Source: a virus
IMG/VR virus record: IMGVR_UViG_3300025162_000136
Span: 1 to 30,711 of that record
Length of the DNA: 30,711 bases
Direction: 5' to 3' (one strand)
Below are positions 1 to 7,469 of this stretch, in pieces. Numbering within the stretch: position 1 is the stretch's first letter; the number at the start of each line of letters is the position of its first letter. The position numbers were made by a program, and so were the translations under genes. The notes under the pieces were generated by a model that did not search any database, was not told where the DNA came from, and saw only the letters and a list, made by a program, of their open reading frames with translations.

Positions 1-196
1 TGCACTTGGCTTCGAAGCCGTCCACGAGCAGGACCAGGTTGACGCCGGCGCCGTCGTTGTTCTCGATCTCCGCCAGCGGGCCGGAGTTCTTGGGGGTGAC
101 CTGGATGGATTCCCAGATGGCCCCGGCGGGCGAGGCGACGGTGTTGTTTGTGCCCCACAAGATAGCGAGGCCCTTTTGGATGGGTGACGGTGCCAT
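1..196 (-). CDS. Phage structural-region protein, 3' end outside the window
   Basis: Open on the - strand from an ATG at 196 to the window edge, giving 65 residues beginning MAPSPIQKGLAILWG. It is the most distal late gene visible, four bases after the stop of the exported protein at 200-700. The residues show no membrane segment or motif I recognise. The pattern of small polar and hydrophobic residues fits a beta-rich virion protein, for example a head-tail or tail component. This position follows gp36/gp37-like genes, where Mu-like phages place neck and tail genes. The function is unassigned. Confidence 0.6.
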   Translation of the reverse strand, partial: MAPSPIQKGLAILWGTNNTVASPAGAIWESIQVTPKNSGPLAEIENNDGAGVNLVLLVDGFEAKC

Positions 197-199
197 AAT

Positions 200-700
200 T
201 TAATTTGATGTTGGTGGTGTTTGCGGATTGACGGACGGGAACGTGATTACATTCGTCTGCACCAGCCGGTTCGGGCCGGGGCGGAAAAAGCGGGCTGGAT
301 CGGTGGGCATGATGCGCAGATGATTCGTGGCCCACGGCGTCCAGGTAGCAGGGCCGCCGGCCAGATTGGTGCTGCTGAAAACCACCGTTTGCAGATCCAG
401 CGCCGGGTGGTTTGTAATGACGAGCTCGTTTGAAAAAGTGGACATTTCCAGAATACCGCCCTCCACCTTGAATGCCGCAGCGGCAAAGTAGTTTGGGCCG
501 TCCACGAGCGTGCCCTGGTAATCGTAATGGCTAGCCAAACCAACCGAATATATCTCCGAGTAGGTGCGCGAGCCGGTGCCATGAAAAAGCACATAGCCAT
601 CGGCGGCCTGGTTCGTGGGCGCAAGCAAGCCAATTTCAAAGGCGAGGCACGGGAGTCCCAGCAAAGACAAAATGGAAATTATGCGCGAGAGGGATTTCAC
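200..700 (-). CDS. Small exported protein of unknown function
   Basis: About 166 residues. The chosen start is the GTG at 700, which overlaps the TGA stop of the upstream gene (697-699), so the two are translationally coupled. A TTG at 721 in the same frame would only add a hydrophilic tail. The N-terminus has a short basic stretch, a hydrophobic core (about residues 5-20) and small residues, as in a Sec signal peptide. The mature part is rich in Thr, Asn, Ser and aromatics, with no cysteine motif, suggesting a beta-sandwich fold. It shares this composition with its upstream neighbour. An exported product among connector and tail genes is odd; it may be virion-associated or alter the host surface. 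Confidence 0.6.
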   Translation of the reverse strand: MKSLSRIISILSLLGLPCLAFEIGLLAPTNQAADGYVLFHGTGSRTYSEIYSVGLASHYDYQGTLVDGPNYFAAAAFKVEGGILEMSTFSNELVITNHPALDLQTVVFSSTNLAGGPATWTPWATNHLRIMPTDPARFFRPGPNRLVQTNVITFPSVNPQTPPTSN

Positions 701-1473
701 TGGATGATGTTCGTCACACAAAGTCCGTTGCTGAAAACCGTCAGATTCACGTTGGTTACGATGGTTCCAGAAATGGCCGTCACACTGGGAGCCGGCGCAT
801 CGGAATTATAGGGAATAAACACCAAGCCTTCCGGCGTGGCGGCATTCGTGGGGCAATAATAATCCGGCACGCATTGAAGTGATCCGATGTAGCAATTCGT
901 TGTGTTGCCAATCGCCCAGCCGTCCACTCCGTAAAATAAAACCGATGCCACGCCATCCTCTTTGAAGACCCGCGTAGCGATCTGACGATAAATCCCGTTT
1001 TGGTATCCAGGATAAAAACCACCGCCCGCCACCTCGTAAGCAACTCCAGTATTAATGATGCAGGTATTCGTGACCGTGCCGGAAAACCCGCTCGTGCTGC
1101 CGCCGCCGGATCCACCGGTCCACGGATAAAACGTCTGGAGGTTGTTCGTGATCAGCGTGAGCACATTCAAAGTCACATTGGTGTTATAAACGTTGAAGTG
1201 CAGTGTGTGCGCCCAGCCGGGCACCAGCAGCGTGTAGCCGATGGGTGAGAGGTTTGTCGTCACTGTGCCATTCACGCATTGCAACTGGCTCGGGAATCCG
1301 CCGATGAGGTTTGTGCCGTCGGTGTGCGGATTATATTTTGCATCCGGCACCACCGAGAAGCGGCTGAGATTCGGCTTGCCCGTGATCTGGAGCAAATTGA
1401 ACAACACCGGCGTGGCACCTAGCGGTGCGGCCACCATCAAAACTAGAATTAAAAAAGCGCTGATCTTTTTCAT
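697..1473 (-). CDS. Exported Asn/Thr-rich protein of unknown function
   Basis: 258 residues beginning MKKISAFLILVLMVAAP, a clear signal peptide: two lysines, a hydrophobic core and an AxA-like end near residue 20. The mature region has repeated TNV/TNL/TNN patterns and glycines, typical of secreted beta-rich proteins. No catalytic motif was seen. The ATG overlaps the TGA stop of the preceding gene (ATGA, 1470-1473), and its own stop overlaps the GTG of the next gene, so it belongs to the late operon. The product could be a virion or surface-interaction protein; no family was recognised. Confidence 0.65.
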   Translation of the reverse strand: MKKISAFLILVLMVAAPLGATPVLFNLLQITGKPNLSRFSVVPDAKYNPHTDGTNLIGGFPSQLQCVNGTVTTNLSPIGYTLLVPGWAHTLHFNVYNTNVTLNVLTLITNNLQTFYPWTGGSGGGSTSGFSGTVTNTCIINTGVAYEVAGGGFYPGYQNGIYRQIATRVFKEDGVASVLFYGVDGWAIGNTTNCYIGSLQCVPDYYCPTNAATPEGLVFIPYNSDAPAPSVTAISGTIVTNVNLTVFSNGLCVTNIIQ

Positions 1474-1979
1474 ACGGCAGTTTCCGGGTCGGGGGCGGTG
1501 GGCTCGGCGGTCACGTCCACGGCGGGCAGTTGGACACCGATACTGAACACGATCTTGTAGGCATCCATCAGGAAGCCTTCCGTATTGAACGGGGAAATCT
1601 CGGTGACGTTCGGCGTCACTTCGGTGGTGGCATCGTCGAAGCTGAGATGCCGGATGGTTTCGCGCGCCTCTTCCACCAGGTCGAACAACGGCTTGCCGTC
1701 GGCCACGCCGGCGATGAGGTTCGCGCCCGGCTCCAGCTTCAAGCCCTGGCCGCGCGTGATCACCACCCAGAACGTCCGGTCCACCGCGCCGCGTTCCTCA
1801 TATTCGCCCCGCTTGGTCTCGCCATGGAACATCACCACGGCGCTCATGGCCTTGCTGGCCGTGCGCAGCAGCACCACGAGCTGGTAAGGATCGGCGGCAA
1901 TGGCGACCACGCCGCTGTTGCCTTGCGCCCACGCCGCGAAGGCATCGCGAACCTGCTTGAGTTGGGCAACAATGGTCAT
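1470..1979 (-). CDS. Mu gp37-like connector/tail-completion protein (tentative)
   Basis: 169 residues starting MTIVAQLKQVRDAFAAW. The start is the ATG at 1979, which overlaps the TGA stop of the gp36-like gene (ATGA). A longer upstream frame exists but would run through gp36. The sequence is mixed alpha/beta and soluble with an acidic, proline-rich tail. Immediately after gp36, Mu-like phages encode gp37, a small neck or tail-completion protein, and the length is compatible. The assignment rests on position rather than on a recognised motif. Confidence 0.55.
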   Translation of the reverse strand: MTIVAQLKQVRDAFAAWAQGNSGVVAIAADPYQLVVLLRTASKAMSAVVMFHGETKRGEYEERGAVDRTFWVVITRGQGLKLEPGANLIAGVADGKPLFDLVEEARETIRHLSFDDATTEVTPNVTEISPFNTEGFLMDAYKIVFSIGVQLPAVDVTAEPTAPDPETAV

Positions 1980-2389
1980 GCCAGGGAAGCGTCGAGGCTG
2001 TTGGGGGTGGTGATGGCGGTGCCGGGCACAAAGGTCTTGTCCACGGCGGCGTCGAACGGGATCTCGCGGTTGCCGACCTTTTGCAGATGGTTCCGCCACC
2101 ATTTGGCGGTGATGGAAAACGGATTCTTTTCCTCGGCCACGTTCCGGCGCTGATAAACGGATTCGCACACGAACACGATGGCGGCCTGCACCACCTTGGA
2201 CGGCGCTGGATCCGCGAACGGCACGGTGAACAAGCCCTGCAAATAACCATCCACCTCGGCGCTGGCGGCGGCGACCAGGCTGTCGAACAGCCCGGCATCT
2301 TCGGCGGCATCGCCGTCATCATCCAGCGCATCGGTCAGGACCGGCGGCGGGATCTTGGCGGTGATTTGTTCGCGGGTGCAGTAGGCCAT
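1976..2389 (-). CDS. Mu gp36-like protein (DUF1320), head-tail connector
   Basis: 137 residues starting MAYCTREQI. The N-terminal 'M-Y-C/S-T-R-E-Q-I' opening followed by an acidic stretch (LTDALDDDGD) and the central 'AxAEVDGYL' segment match the DUF1320/gp36 family of Mu-like phages, small helical proteins of the head-tail joining region. The family typically measures about 140 residues, so this copy looks full length. The start lies directly after a tandem heptamer array (2393-2420) with no Shine-Dalgarno sequence. The stop overlaps the start of the next gene. Confidence 0.85.
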   Translation of the reverse strand: MAYCTREQITAKIPPPVLTDALDDDGDAAEDAGLFDSLVAAASAEVDGYLQGLFTVPFADPAPSKVVQAAIVFVCESVYQRRNVAEEKNPFSITAKWWRNHLQKVGNREIPFDAAVDKTFVPGTAITTPNSLDASLA

Positions 2390-2392
2390 AAT

Positions 2393-2434
2393 AATCAGTG
2401 ATCAGTAATCAGTGATCAGTGGTTGAAGGTTGAG
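2393..2434 (-). repeat. Tandem heptamers ACTGATY x4 plus YTCAACC x2 in the gp36 leader
   Basis: On the + strand four 7-mers (AATCAGT, GATCAGT, AATCAGT, GATCAGT) run from 2393 to 2420, followed by GGTTGAA and GGTTGAG. On the coding strand this is the whole leader of the gp36 gene. It also supplies the stop codon and last residues (STTDH) of the upstream fusion gene. Confidence 0.85.
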
Positions 2435-3731
2435 GGGTGAACGGATTTCCAGATTGCATCGGCAGCGGCCAGACGCCGCGTCCGGCGTGGCGCAGGAAGA
2501 CGCGGGTGTCCGCATACACCTTTTCGCCCAGATCCAGCCAGCGCTGGCAGAAATACCAGTCCTCGGTCAGGAACCGGCGCCGGCCACCGTCGGCGCTGAA
2601 GATGCCTTCCATGAAGAACGCATATTCCGTGCGATGCCCTTGCTCGTCGGATGTGTATTCCAGTGAGGGATCGGTGACGATGAGCTTGAGCAGGGCTTCG
2701 CGGGCGATGCAGAGAAAGCCGGTGCCGATGTAGCGCACTTCCTGCAAGCCGTCGGGCCGCACTGCGGTCTCACGGCCCAGACCGTTGCCGCACCATTCCA
2801 CGTGGGTCTTGTCGCGCTTGAGCGGATACATGCCGCCCACCACGAGCTCGGTGTGGCTGATGATGTCCACGAAGTTCTGCGGGGTGAACCCGATGTCCGA
2901 GTCGATGAACAGCAGATGCGTGCAATCGGAGTCGAGGAAGTTCTTCGCCAGGACGTTCCGGGAACGGTCAATGCAGGGATCCGCATTCCAGCCCACTTGG
3001 AACCGGCTCGGCGCGGCGACGATCAGCGCGCACAGGCTCTGCACGAACAGCATATCGCTACTGGAATAGTGCCCGGTGAGCGCGATGTATATCTTGCGAT
3101 TAGTGGATTGGTGGATTGGTGGATTGGTGGATTCGTCAGCGAGCACGCCGGGCTTGGTGAATTTCAGGATGCCGTAGCCGGGCTGTTTCTCATCCACAGC
3201 CGCCGCCAGAAGAAAGCCTTTGCTCGTCATCAGCCGGATGATCTGCTCCGAGTCGCCGCGATGATATTCGCAGAGGACGGCGAGCGTCTGGGACAAGTCC
3301 AGGTGCGTCAGGATTTCCAGTTCGCAACCTTCGGTGTCCACTTTGACGAGTTGGCAACTGGGTAAATCCCTCGCCGCGGCGATCCGCACCACGATGGATT
3401 TATCGGTCTGCCGTCCGAGGTTGTAGAAGCTGCAAGTGACATCCCGGTCGCCCGCTTTCATTTCTGCCACGCCGGCCATCTCGCGCACGGCGAAATTGAA
3501 GGGGCGGATGTTGTCGAAAGCGTCCGTCTCGGCCAGCAACCGTTCGAAGGTCTCCGGCACCGGCTCGTAAGCGAAGACGGTGGCCGACGGATATTTCTCC
3601 GCGCAGCGGAGGGCGAACGCGCCGACGTTGGCGCCAATGTCGAGGATGCAGACGGGCGGCGACTTCAGCGGCAGATCGTATTCGGCGGCTTCAGCATCGC
3701 GCCACGGTTCGGAAGGGAAAAAGTTTTTCAT
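2409..3731 (-). CDS. FkbM-type methyltransferase fused to a GT-A glycosyltransferase-like domain
   Basis: 440 residues with two domains. Residues about 25-190 are a SAM-dependent FkbM-family methyltransferase: motif I DIGANVG at 31-37, an acidic residue after the second strand (YEP, 55-57) and the FkbM signature VDTEGCE at 131-137. Residues about 212-425 look like a GT-A glycosyltransferase, with a D-x-D-like DSDI at 277-280 and a late ED-W pair (LTEDWYF). The two halves are joined by a linker (about 196-211) encoded by an 8-bp tandem repeat. A sugar-modifying fusion between head genes suggests glycosylation and methylation of virion proteins, or cargo that alters host surface polysaccharide. 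The C-terminus ends within the heptamer array at 2393-2420. Confidence 0.8.
   Translation of the reverse strand: MKNFFPSEPWRDAEAAEYDLPLKSPPVCILDIGANVGAFALRCAEKYPSATVFAYEPVPETFERLLAETDAFDNIRPFNFAVREMAGVAEMKAGDRDVTCSFYNLGRQTDKSIVVRIAAARDLPSCQLVKVDTEGCELEILTHLDLSQTLAVLCEYHRGDSEQIIRLMTSKGFLLAAAVDEKQPGYGILKFTKPGVLADESTNPPIHQSTNRKIYIALTGHYSSSDMLFVQSLCALIVAAPSRFQVGWNADPCIDRSRNVLAKNFLDSDCTHLLFIDSDIGFTPQNFVDIISHTELVVGGMYPLKRDKTHVEWCGNGLGRETAVRPDGLQEVRYIGTGFLCIAREALLKLIVTDPSLEYTSDEQGHRTEYAFFMEGIFSADGGRRRFLTEDWYFCQRWLDLGEKVYADTRVFLRHAGRGVWPLPMQSGNPFTPQPSTTDH
3098..3133. repeat. 8-bp tandem repeat GATTGGTG, about 4.5 copies, inside a gene
   Basis: The + strand reads GATTAGTG, then GATTGGTG three times, then GATTC. 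Three 8-bp units make 24 nt, so the repeat stays open. On the coding strand it specifies the linker PPIHQSTN-type peptide between the methyltransferase and glycosyltransferase halves of the 2409-3731 gene. Confidence 0.9.
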
Positions 3732-3753
3732 GGGTATTAAATAAAAGTGACCG

Positions 3754-3841
3754 CTTCATGGGGCTTTGGTTGCCCGGCGAGGTGCGCCTTTCAGAAACCG
3801 GATGACGGGGAATGCACACCCCGCCACCCGGCCCCATGAAG
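3754..3841 (-). ncRNA. Candidate structured RNA with predicted three-way junction
   Basis: This gene-free spacer (3732-3864) contains a perfect 11-bp inverted repeat: 3754-3764 (CTTCATGGGGC) pairs with 3831-3841. Two arms lie inside it: GGCG/CGCC (3776-3779 with 3785-3788, five-base loop), and CCGG plus CGGGG (3798-3801, 3806-3810) pairing with CCCCG plus CCGG (3819-3823, 3828-3831) around an 8-base loop. Together they form a closed three-way junction. The late operon is transcribed across it on the - strand. It could be an mRNA-processing or stability element, or a leader regulating the fusion gene that starts at 3731. No known RNA family was recognised. Confidence 0.5.
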
Positions 3842-3864
3842 AGATCTTGCGATCTCACGTTCGT

Positions 3865-4266
3865 TCAGACCACCAGCTCGTAGGAGATGCTGGCGTTGTT
3901 GCCGTTGCCGCCGTTGGCGGGGATGGCCTGGTTGAAGCGCACATAGCGCCGGATGCCGGGCACCAGCGGGACCTTCTTGACGGTCGCCACGCTGCCGGTG
4001 CTGGCCACGCCCACCACGCTGACCTGCACGAGCGGGTTCGTGTTGGCGAAGTTGCCGTTGTCGGTGCTGTCCTGGAGCGTGAACAGGTTGCTCACGCTGG
4101 TGTTGGTGTGGTCGGCCAGGGCCGGGATGCTCAGGGCGATGTAGCCCTGGCGCCATTGGTTGGTCAGGAACCCCGTCGCTTCCGGATTGAAATCCAGAGC
4201 GGCGGTGTTGTTGTTGGCGGCCGTGTTGGGCAGCGCCTTGGTCAGAGTCAATGCAGAATCTTTCAT
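3865..4266 (-). CDS. Head-associated protein following the major capsid gene
   Basis: 133 residues starting MKDSALTLTKALP, soluble and rich in Asn, Thr and Ala. The composition predicts beta structure: alternating hydrophobic strands and a C-terminal VRFNQAIPANGG then SYELVV. The opening 'aLtLtkALPn' and the internal 'PLVQVSVV' resemble small head proteins encoded directly after the capsid in Mu-like and Bbp-type phages, which decorate or stabilise the shell. It starts at 4266 after a heptamer leader with no ribosome-binding site. The function is inferred from position and composition. Confidence 0.65.
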   Translation of the reverse strand: MKDSALTLTKALPNTAANNNTAALDFNPEATGFLTNQWRQGYIALSIPALADHTNTSVSNLFTLQDSTDNGNFANTNPLVQVSVVGVASTGSVATVKKVPLVPGIRRYVRFNQAIPANGGNGNNASISYELVV

Positions 4267-4298
4267 TTAGTTATGCGTTATGAGTTGCGATTGGAGCC

Positions 4299-4326
4299 GG
4301 GCGGCGGGCTTTTAACCCCGCCGCCC
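4299..4326 (-). terminator. Strong GC hairpin after the major capsid gene
   Basis: A perfect 10-bp stem, GGGCGGCGGG (4299-4308) with CCCGCCGCCC (4317-4326), closes an 8-base loop. It starts 8 bases after the capsid stop. No U-tract follows on the - strand, so it may protect the capsid mRNA 3' end or attenuate transcription rather than terminate it. Confidence 0.6.
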
Positions 4327-4333
4327 GTCAGGT

Positions 4334-5320
4334 TCAGAACGGGTTGGCGTTGGCGGCGATGATGCTGTCCGTCGGGATGATCGGGATGCCCGAGCCCGTG
4401 GTGGCCGGCAGCGGCGCGATGGCGCTGATGTTGTTGAAGTCCGGACGATTCGCGCCCACGTTGCCGTAGAGCGTGACGGTGCGGGACGCCTGCAAGCCGG
4501 CGCGGCTGGCGCGGCTCATGAAGCAGAGGTTCGGCGCGATGCCGACCGGGAAGCTGGCTTCCACCTGGGCGATCATCTTGTCGGTGATCGGCTTGGTGTA
4601 GTTGCCGCCGCTGATGGTGTTGTCGATGTTCTTGACGGCACCCACGGCGCGCACGTGCGCACAGGAGAGACCGATCAAGCCCATCAGGTTGGACACATAG
4701 GCCATGAGCGACAGGTTGTTCGCGTCCTTCACCTGCTGGAGGCTCCACGGCGTGATGTCGATGCCGGAGTTGCCGCCGAACAGGAAATGCACGCCCTGCG
4801 GATGCATCCAGATGAACCAGGCCACTTCGCACGCGCCCACAGCCGAGCCGCCGGCGTCCACGACTTGCGCCGTGTTGACGAAGTTGGTGAGACCGGGGAA
4901 ACCGCCGTTCGGATCGTCCTGCAAACCAGTGTAGAACTGCGTGCCCAGAGCGATAGCCTTCTGGCGAAGCGCGCCGGCGGCTTCATCGGCCTGCAACGAG
5001 GCGAGCGAATCGCCCTGTTGATTGGCCATGAGGGCGGACGCCTGGTCCACCTGCAACTGCGCATCGAAGATGAAACAGTCGAAGCGTTTCTGGACGTAGC
5101 GGCTGGCGCTGATGGCCGAGCCGACGTTCGCCTTGCGGAACGCGCCGCCCGTCGGGAGCGCGGTGCGGACCTTGGCGAGGTAACTGTTGCCGGGAATCAC
5201 GCGGCCCATGACCTTCTCGATCTCGGGGGCGTAAGTCACGACCTCTTCGACGAGGCCCACGGCCTGGTCGGTGTTGCGCCGGGCAGTGATGTCCAGCAGG
5301 GAAATGAATTGATCAGCCAT
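4334..5320 (-). CDS. Major capsid protein (Mu gene T equivalent)
   Basis: 328 residues starting MADQFISLLDITAR. It lies directly downstream of the gene I protease/scaffold and upstream of a small head protein, the position of Mu T. The sequence resembles HK97-fold major heads of Mu-like phages: an N-terminal helical arm with 'DQAVGLVEEVVTYAPEIEKV', a central 'FRKANVGSAISASRYVQKRFDCFIFDAQLQVD' and long Ala/Gly-rich loops. The length is in the usual 300-350 range. No processing site could be placed with certainty. Its leader has the sequence CAATAAATTATT directly before the ATG and no Shine-Dalgarno sequence. Confidence 0.85.
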   Translation of the reverse strand: MADQFISLLDITARRNTDQAVGLVEEVVTYAPEIEKVMGRVIPGNSYLAKVRTALPTGGAFRKANVGSAISASRYVQKRFDCFIFDAQLQVDQASALMANQQGDSLASLQADEAAGALRQKAIALGTQFYTGLQDDPNGGFPGLTNFVNTAQVVDAGGSAVGACEVAWFIWMHPQGVHFLFGGNSGIDITPWSLQQVKDANNLSLMAYVSNLMGLIGLSCAHVRAVGAVKNIDNTISGGNYTKPITDKMIAQVEASFPVGIAPNLCFMSRASRAGLQASRTVTLYGNVGANRPDFNNISAIAPLPATTGSGIPIIPTDSIIAANANPF

Positions 5321-5358
5321 AATAATTTATTGGTGAGAGTTGCGGTTGCGGGTTTCGG

Positions 5359-6441
5359 TCAGTTGGTGGCGTTGACGGCGTCCTGCGCGGCGATGAAGCG
5401 GGCGCGGCCTTTGAGGTTCGGGTCAACGGCTTTGCTGTCGACCGGGGTTTTGCGCGCGCTCAGCGGCACGGTGGCCGGCGTGTTGGCGTGCAGCACTTGC
5501 AGCGTGGGCAGGTCGAGCTTGCTCAGCTCTTCCACGGTGTAAGCTTTCTTCGTGGTGTGGTTCACCGGGAGCTTGCCATCGGCGGCGAACAGCGCCACGA
5601 GGCGGACGGCTTCGGCGGCATTGGCCTGGCCGGCCTGCTCTTTCAACTTCGCTTCGATCCCGTCGAGGCGGGCGGTGAGCGGCGCAAGCAGCGCGGCGGT
5701 GTCAATCTTCTCCGGTGCGGTGACCGTGAGACGTTTCTTGAGTTCGGTCGTGACGGACGCTTCATCAGCGCTTTCCGCCAGACCAAGCGCGGCAGATAAG
5801 ACTGCCAGTTTGATCATGGTATCCATGTTTGTGTTTTTGTTGTTGTCGTTGGTTGCAACCACCGGCAACAGACCGGCGGAAAGGATTTTCAATTCAGCGT
5901 TGAGCTGGGCCTGCTCGGCGCTGAGCGTGGCCGGGGCCTGCGAAAAGGTGATGCCGTAAGTCGCGCCGGTGCGCGTGAGCCCGACGCTGTGCGCGCCAAT
6001 GACGCGATTCTCTTTGTCGAGATACGGCGCCAGGGAAAGATCAGCGAAGTCAGCGGCACTTTTCTGGCCGGTGGCCGTGTAGGTGACGGCTTCACCGAAG
6101 ATGCCTTCGCCGGTAACACAGACGAGATTGGTATAACCGCCAATGGCGCGGGGTTCGGCGGTGCGCAGATATTCCGGCGTGCCGGGCACCGTGTTGTGTT
6201 CGAAATCAATCGCCACCTGCTCGCGGCCAATGGCCTTCTGGTTCGCGGCAAAAACCTTCACGGTCAGATCGTCCACCAGGATGACGCCTTCGCTCGTGGC
6301 GTTCCGGCCCCAGCCCAGCACCTTGACGCGCGTGGGTAGTTGGCCCGTGGCGGCATCGCCACCCGCCGACGCTTTGAGCGCGACTGATGGGGCGAGTGCA
6401 ATCCTGATTCCGTTCACGCTGGTGAGAATGGCAGCGGTCAA
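5359..6441 (-). CDS. Mu gene I-like head maturation protease with internal scaffold (Z)
   Basis: 360 residues. The N-terminal half (about 33-170) matches the Mu I protease family: LPTRVKVLGWGRN, then a VAIDFEHN block with the conserved Asp-x-Glu-His, and SLAPYLDKENRVIGAHSVGLT. The C-terminal third is helical and charged like a scaffold. A start codon in frame at 5828 (MDTMIKLAVLSAALG) could give a separate scaffold, as Mu makes Z from within I. The frame opens with TTG at 6441, inside the promoter-like box at 6436-6477; a GTG at 6417 is an alternative start. The protein cleaves the scaffold during capsid assembly. Confidence 0.85.
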   Translation of the reverse strand: MTAAILTSVNGIRIALAPSVALKASAGGDAATGQLPTRVKVLGWGRNATSEGVILVDDLTVKVFAANQKAIGREQVAIDFEHNTVPGTPEYLRTAEPRAIGGYTNLVCVTGEGIFGEAVTYTATGQKSAADFADLSLAPYLDKENRVIGAHSVGLTRTGATYGITFSQAPATLSAEQAQLNAELKILSAGLLPVVATNDNNKNTNMDTMIKLAVLSAALGLAESADEASVTTELKKRLTVTAPEKIDTAALLAPLTARLDGIEAKLKEQAGQANAAEAVRLVALFAADGKLPVNHTTKKAYTVEELSKLDLPTLQVLHANTPATVPLSARKTPVDSKAVDPNLKGRARFIAAQDAVNATN

Positions 6442-6477
6442 GCAAAGCCGTTATTCTGCGGTGCAATTCCAAATGGG
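6436..6477 (-). promoter_or_regulatory. Late-promoter-like element upstream of gene I (PI position)
   Basis: 42 bp that match 34 of 42 positions in 15307-15348. Read on the - strand it has the invariant core GCACCGCAGAATAACGG, then six variable bases and TTGACC, preceded by a CCC-TT--GAA block. CAGAAT could act as a -10 box; no good -35 is visible, as expected for an activator-dependent promoter. It lies between a terminator-like hairpin and gene I. In Mu this is the site of the C-activated promoter PI. Confidence 0.65.
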
Positions 6478-6483
6478 TGTAGC

Positions 6484-6544
6484 AGCCGACGTGAGGAGGC
6501 TCTAACTAAAACTTGAAACTAGAATGAGCCTCGTCACCTCGGCT
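6484..6544 (-). terminator. Long hairpin between gene G and gene I
   Basis: 6484-6502 pairs with 6526-6544: 17 of 19 positions are complementary, including an uninterrupted GAGGCTC/GAGCCTC. The 23-base loop is built from heptamers. It begins 10 bases after the stop of gene G and directly precedes the PI-like element. It fits a terminator or processing site separating two late operons. There is no U-run. Confidence 0.6.
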
Positions 6545-6553
6545 CTACGCAGA

Positions 6554-6988
6554 TTAAATGCCGGCTTGCGCTTTGATGGCGCGCATGGCGGCGGCGCCGA
6601 TCTTTTCCTCGGCAGCGGCGGTGAGCTTGCCATCCTTGACCGGGAAGAACGGACGGGCCGGCAGGTTGCGCTTGGCATAACCGAACTGGTGCGCGGCGGC
6701 GTAGGGCGTGGGGTTGCTCAACGTGGCGGCGCGGTCGGTGATGGTGAGATGGAACGAATGCCAGAGCAGCCCGGACTTTTTGAGGTTGCTCGGCGTGCCA
6801 TCCTTTTTATCGGCCCACTTGGACGGGCGATAGGCTTCGCCCACGGAATTGAAGTTGCCCTCAGTGATGCTCTTGAACACGGTGCCCATGGCGCGGAAGA
6901 CGGCGCTCGGGTTTTTGGCGGCACTGGCCAGCCCCGCCAGCTTGGGCGAGACGTCGTTGCGGGTGATGGTGAGGGCGGTGGTGGCCAT
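6554..6988 (-). CDS. Mu virion morphogenesis protein G-like
   Basis: 144 residues starting MATTALTITRNDVSPK. The order of motifs fits the phage virion morphogenesis (gpG) family: an N-terminal helix, 'FRAMGTVFKSITEGNF' and the C-terminal signature AAAHQFGYAKRNLPARPFFPV. The latter corresponds to 'HQ.G......iPaRpFl' in Mu G. Family members act in head-tail joining or tail completion, and the usual length is 140-160 residues. Its leader holds the heptamer array 6994-7014. In Mu, G ends the first late operon; here a large hairpin likewise follows its stop. Confidence 0.88.
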   Translation of the reverse strand: MATTALTITRNDVSPKLAGLASAAKNPSAVFRAMGTVFKSITEGNFNSVGEAYRPSKWADKKDGTPSNLKKSGLLWHSFHLTITDRAATLSNPTPYAAAHQFGYAKRNLPARPFFPVKDGKLTAAAEEKIGAAAMRAIKAQAGI

Positions 6989-6993
6989 TCGAA

Positions 6994-7014
6994 AGGTTCA
7001 GGGTTCAGGATTCG
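6994..7014 (-). repeat. Heptamer array in the gene G leader
   Basis: Three + strand 7-mers, AGGTTCA, GGGTTCA and GGATTCG, lie immediately upstream of the gene G start (6988). They belong to the same NGTTNNN family seen in the leaders at 2421, 4269, 14451 and 15128. Confidence 0.7.
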
Positions 7015-7469
7015 GCGGCGTTCTCATATGCGTGGTTAGTTTCCGCCAGGTAGTCCATCGCTTCCGCATGACTGACCGACTTATGATATTTTTTGCGCAT
7101 GGTGTTGGTCCGATAATGGAGGTTTCTCCGATAGTCCGCCGCTATTTGCCAGAGTTTGAAACGGGCTTGCATACGGTCCATTTCCCGACGCATCTGGATC
7201 ACCATACCCGCCAGATCGGTATTGGAGTATTCGCCGCCCTTGACCACCGCGATGCCTTTCGCGCGGAGTTTAGCCTTGCGGATTTTTTCGCGGCAGCGGT
7301 CGCAAGTCCGATATTCGAGACCACGGGGATGGCCACAGCGCGGGCAGCGCGTTTTATCTTTGCGCCGTTCGATCACCGCCGCTTGGAATGCCTGAGCCTT
7401 GGCAATGCGTTCCGGCGTCCGGTCAGCCCGGTCAAATCCGAAACCTTTTTTTATTTCGCTGGCGCTCAT
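7005..7469 (-). CDS. Zinc-ribbon protein of unknown function
   Basis: 154 residues from the ATG at 7469, which overlaps the stop of the preceding gene (ATGA). Residues about 41-61 hold two Cys pairs, CPRCGHP and CDRC, spaced as in a zinc ribbon. A very basic helical stretch follows (REKIRKAKLRAKG), as does a C-terminal helical region rich in Arg and Tyr. This suggests DNA or RNA binding. It and its partner at 7466-7753 sit between F (gp30) and G, which are adjacent in Mu, so the pair looks like an insertion. No HNH motif was found. Confidence 0.7.
   Translation of the reverse strand: MSASEIKKGFGFDRADRTPERIAKAQAFQAAVIERRKDKTRCPRCGHPRGLEYRTCDRCREKIRKAKLRAKGIAVVKGGEYSNTDLAGMVIQMRREMDRMQARFKLWQIAADYRRNLHYRTNTMRKKYHKSVSHAEAMDYLAETNHAYENAAES

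Noticed and set aside
1470-2168. Extended start for the gp37-like gene
   Set aside because: It would overlap most of gp36; the ATG at 1979 overlaps the gp36 stop in the usual coupled way.
3098-3133. CRISPR-like repeat
   Set aside because: The units are 8 bp and directly abut, without spacers; it is a simple tandem repeat. The same holds for the heptamer arrays.
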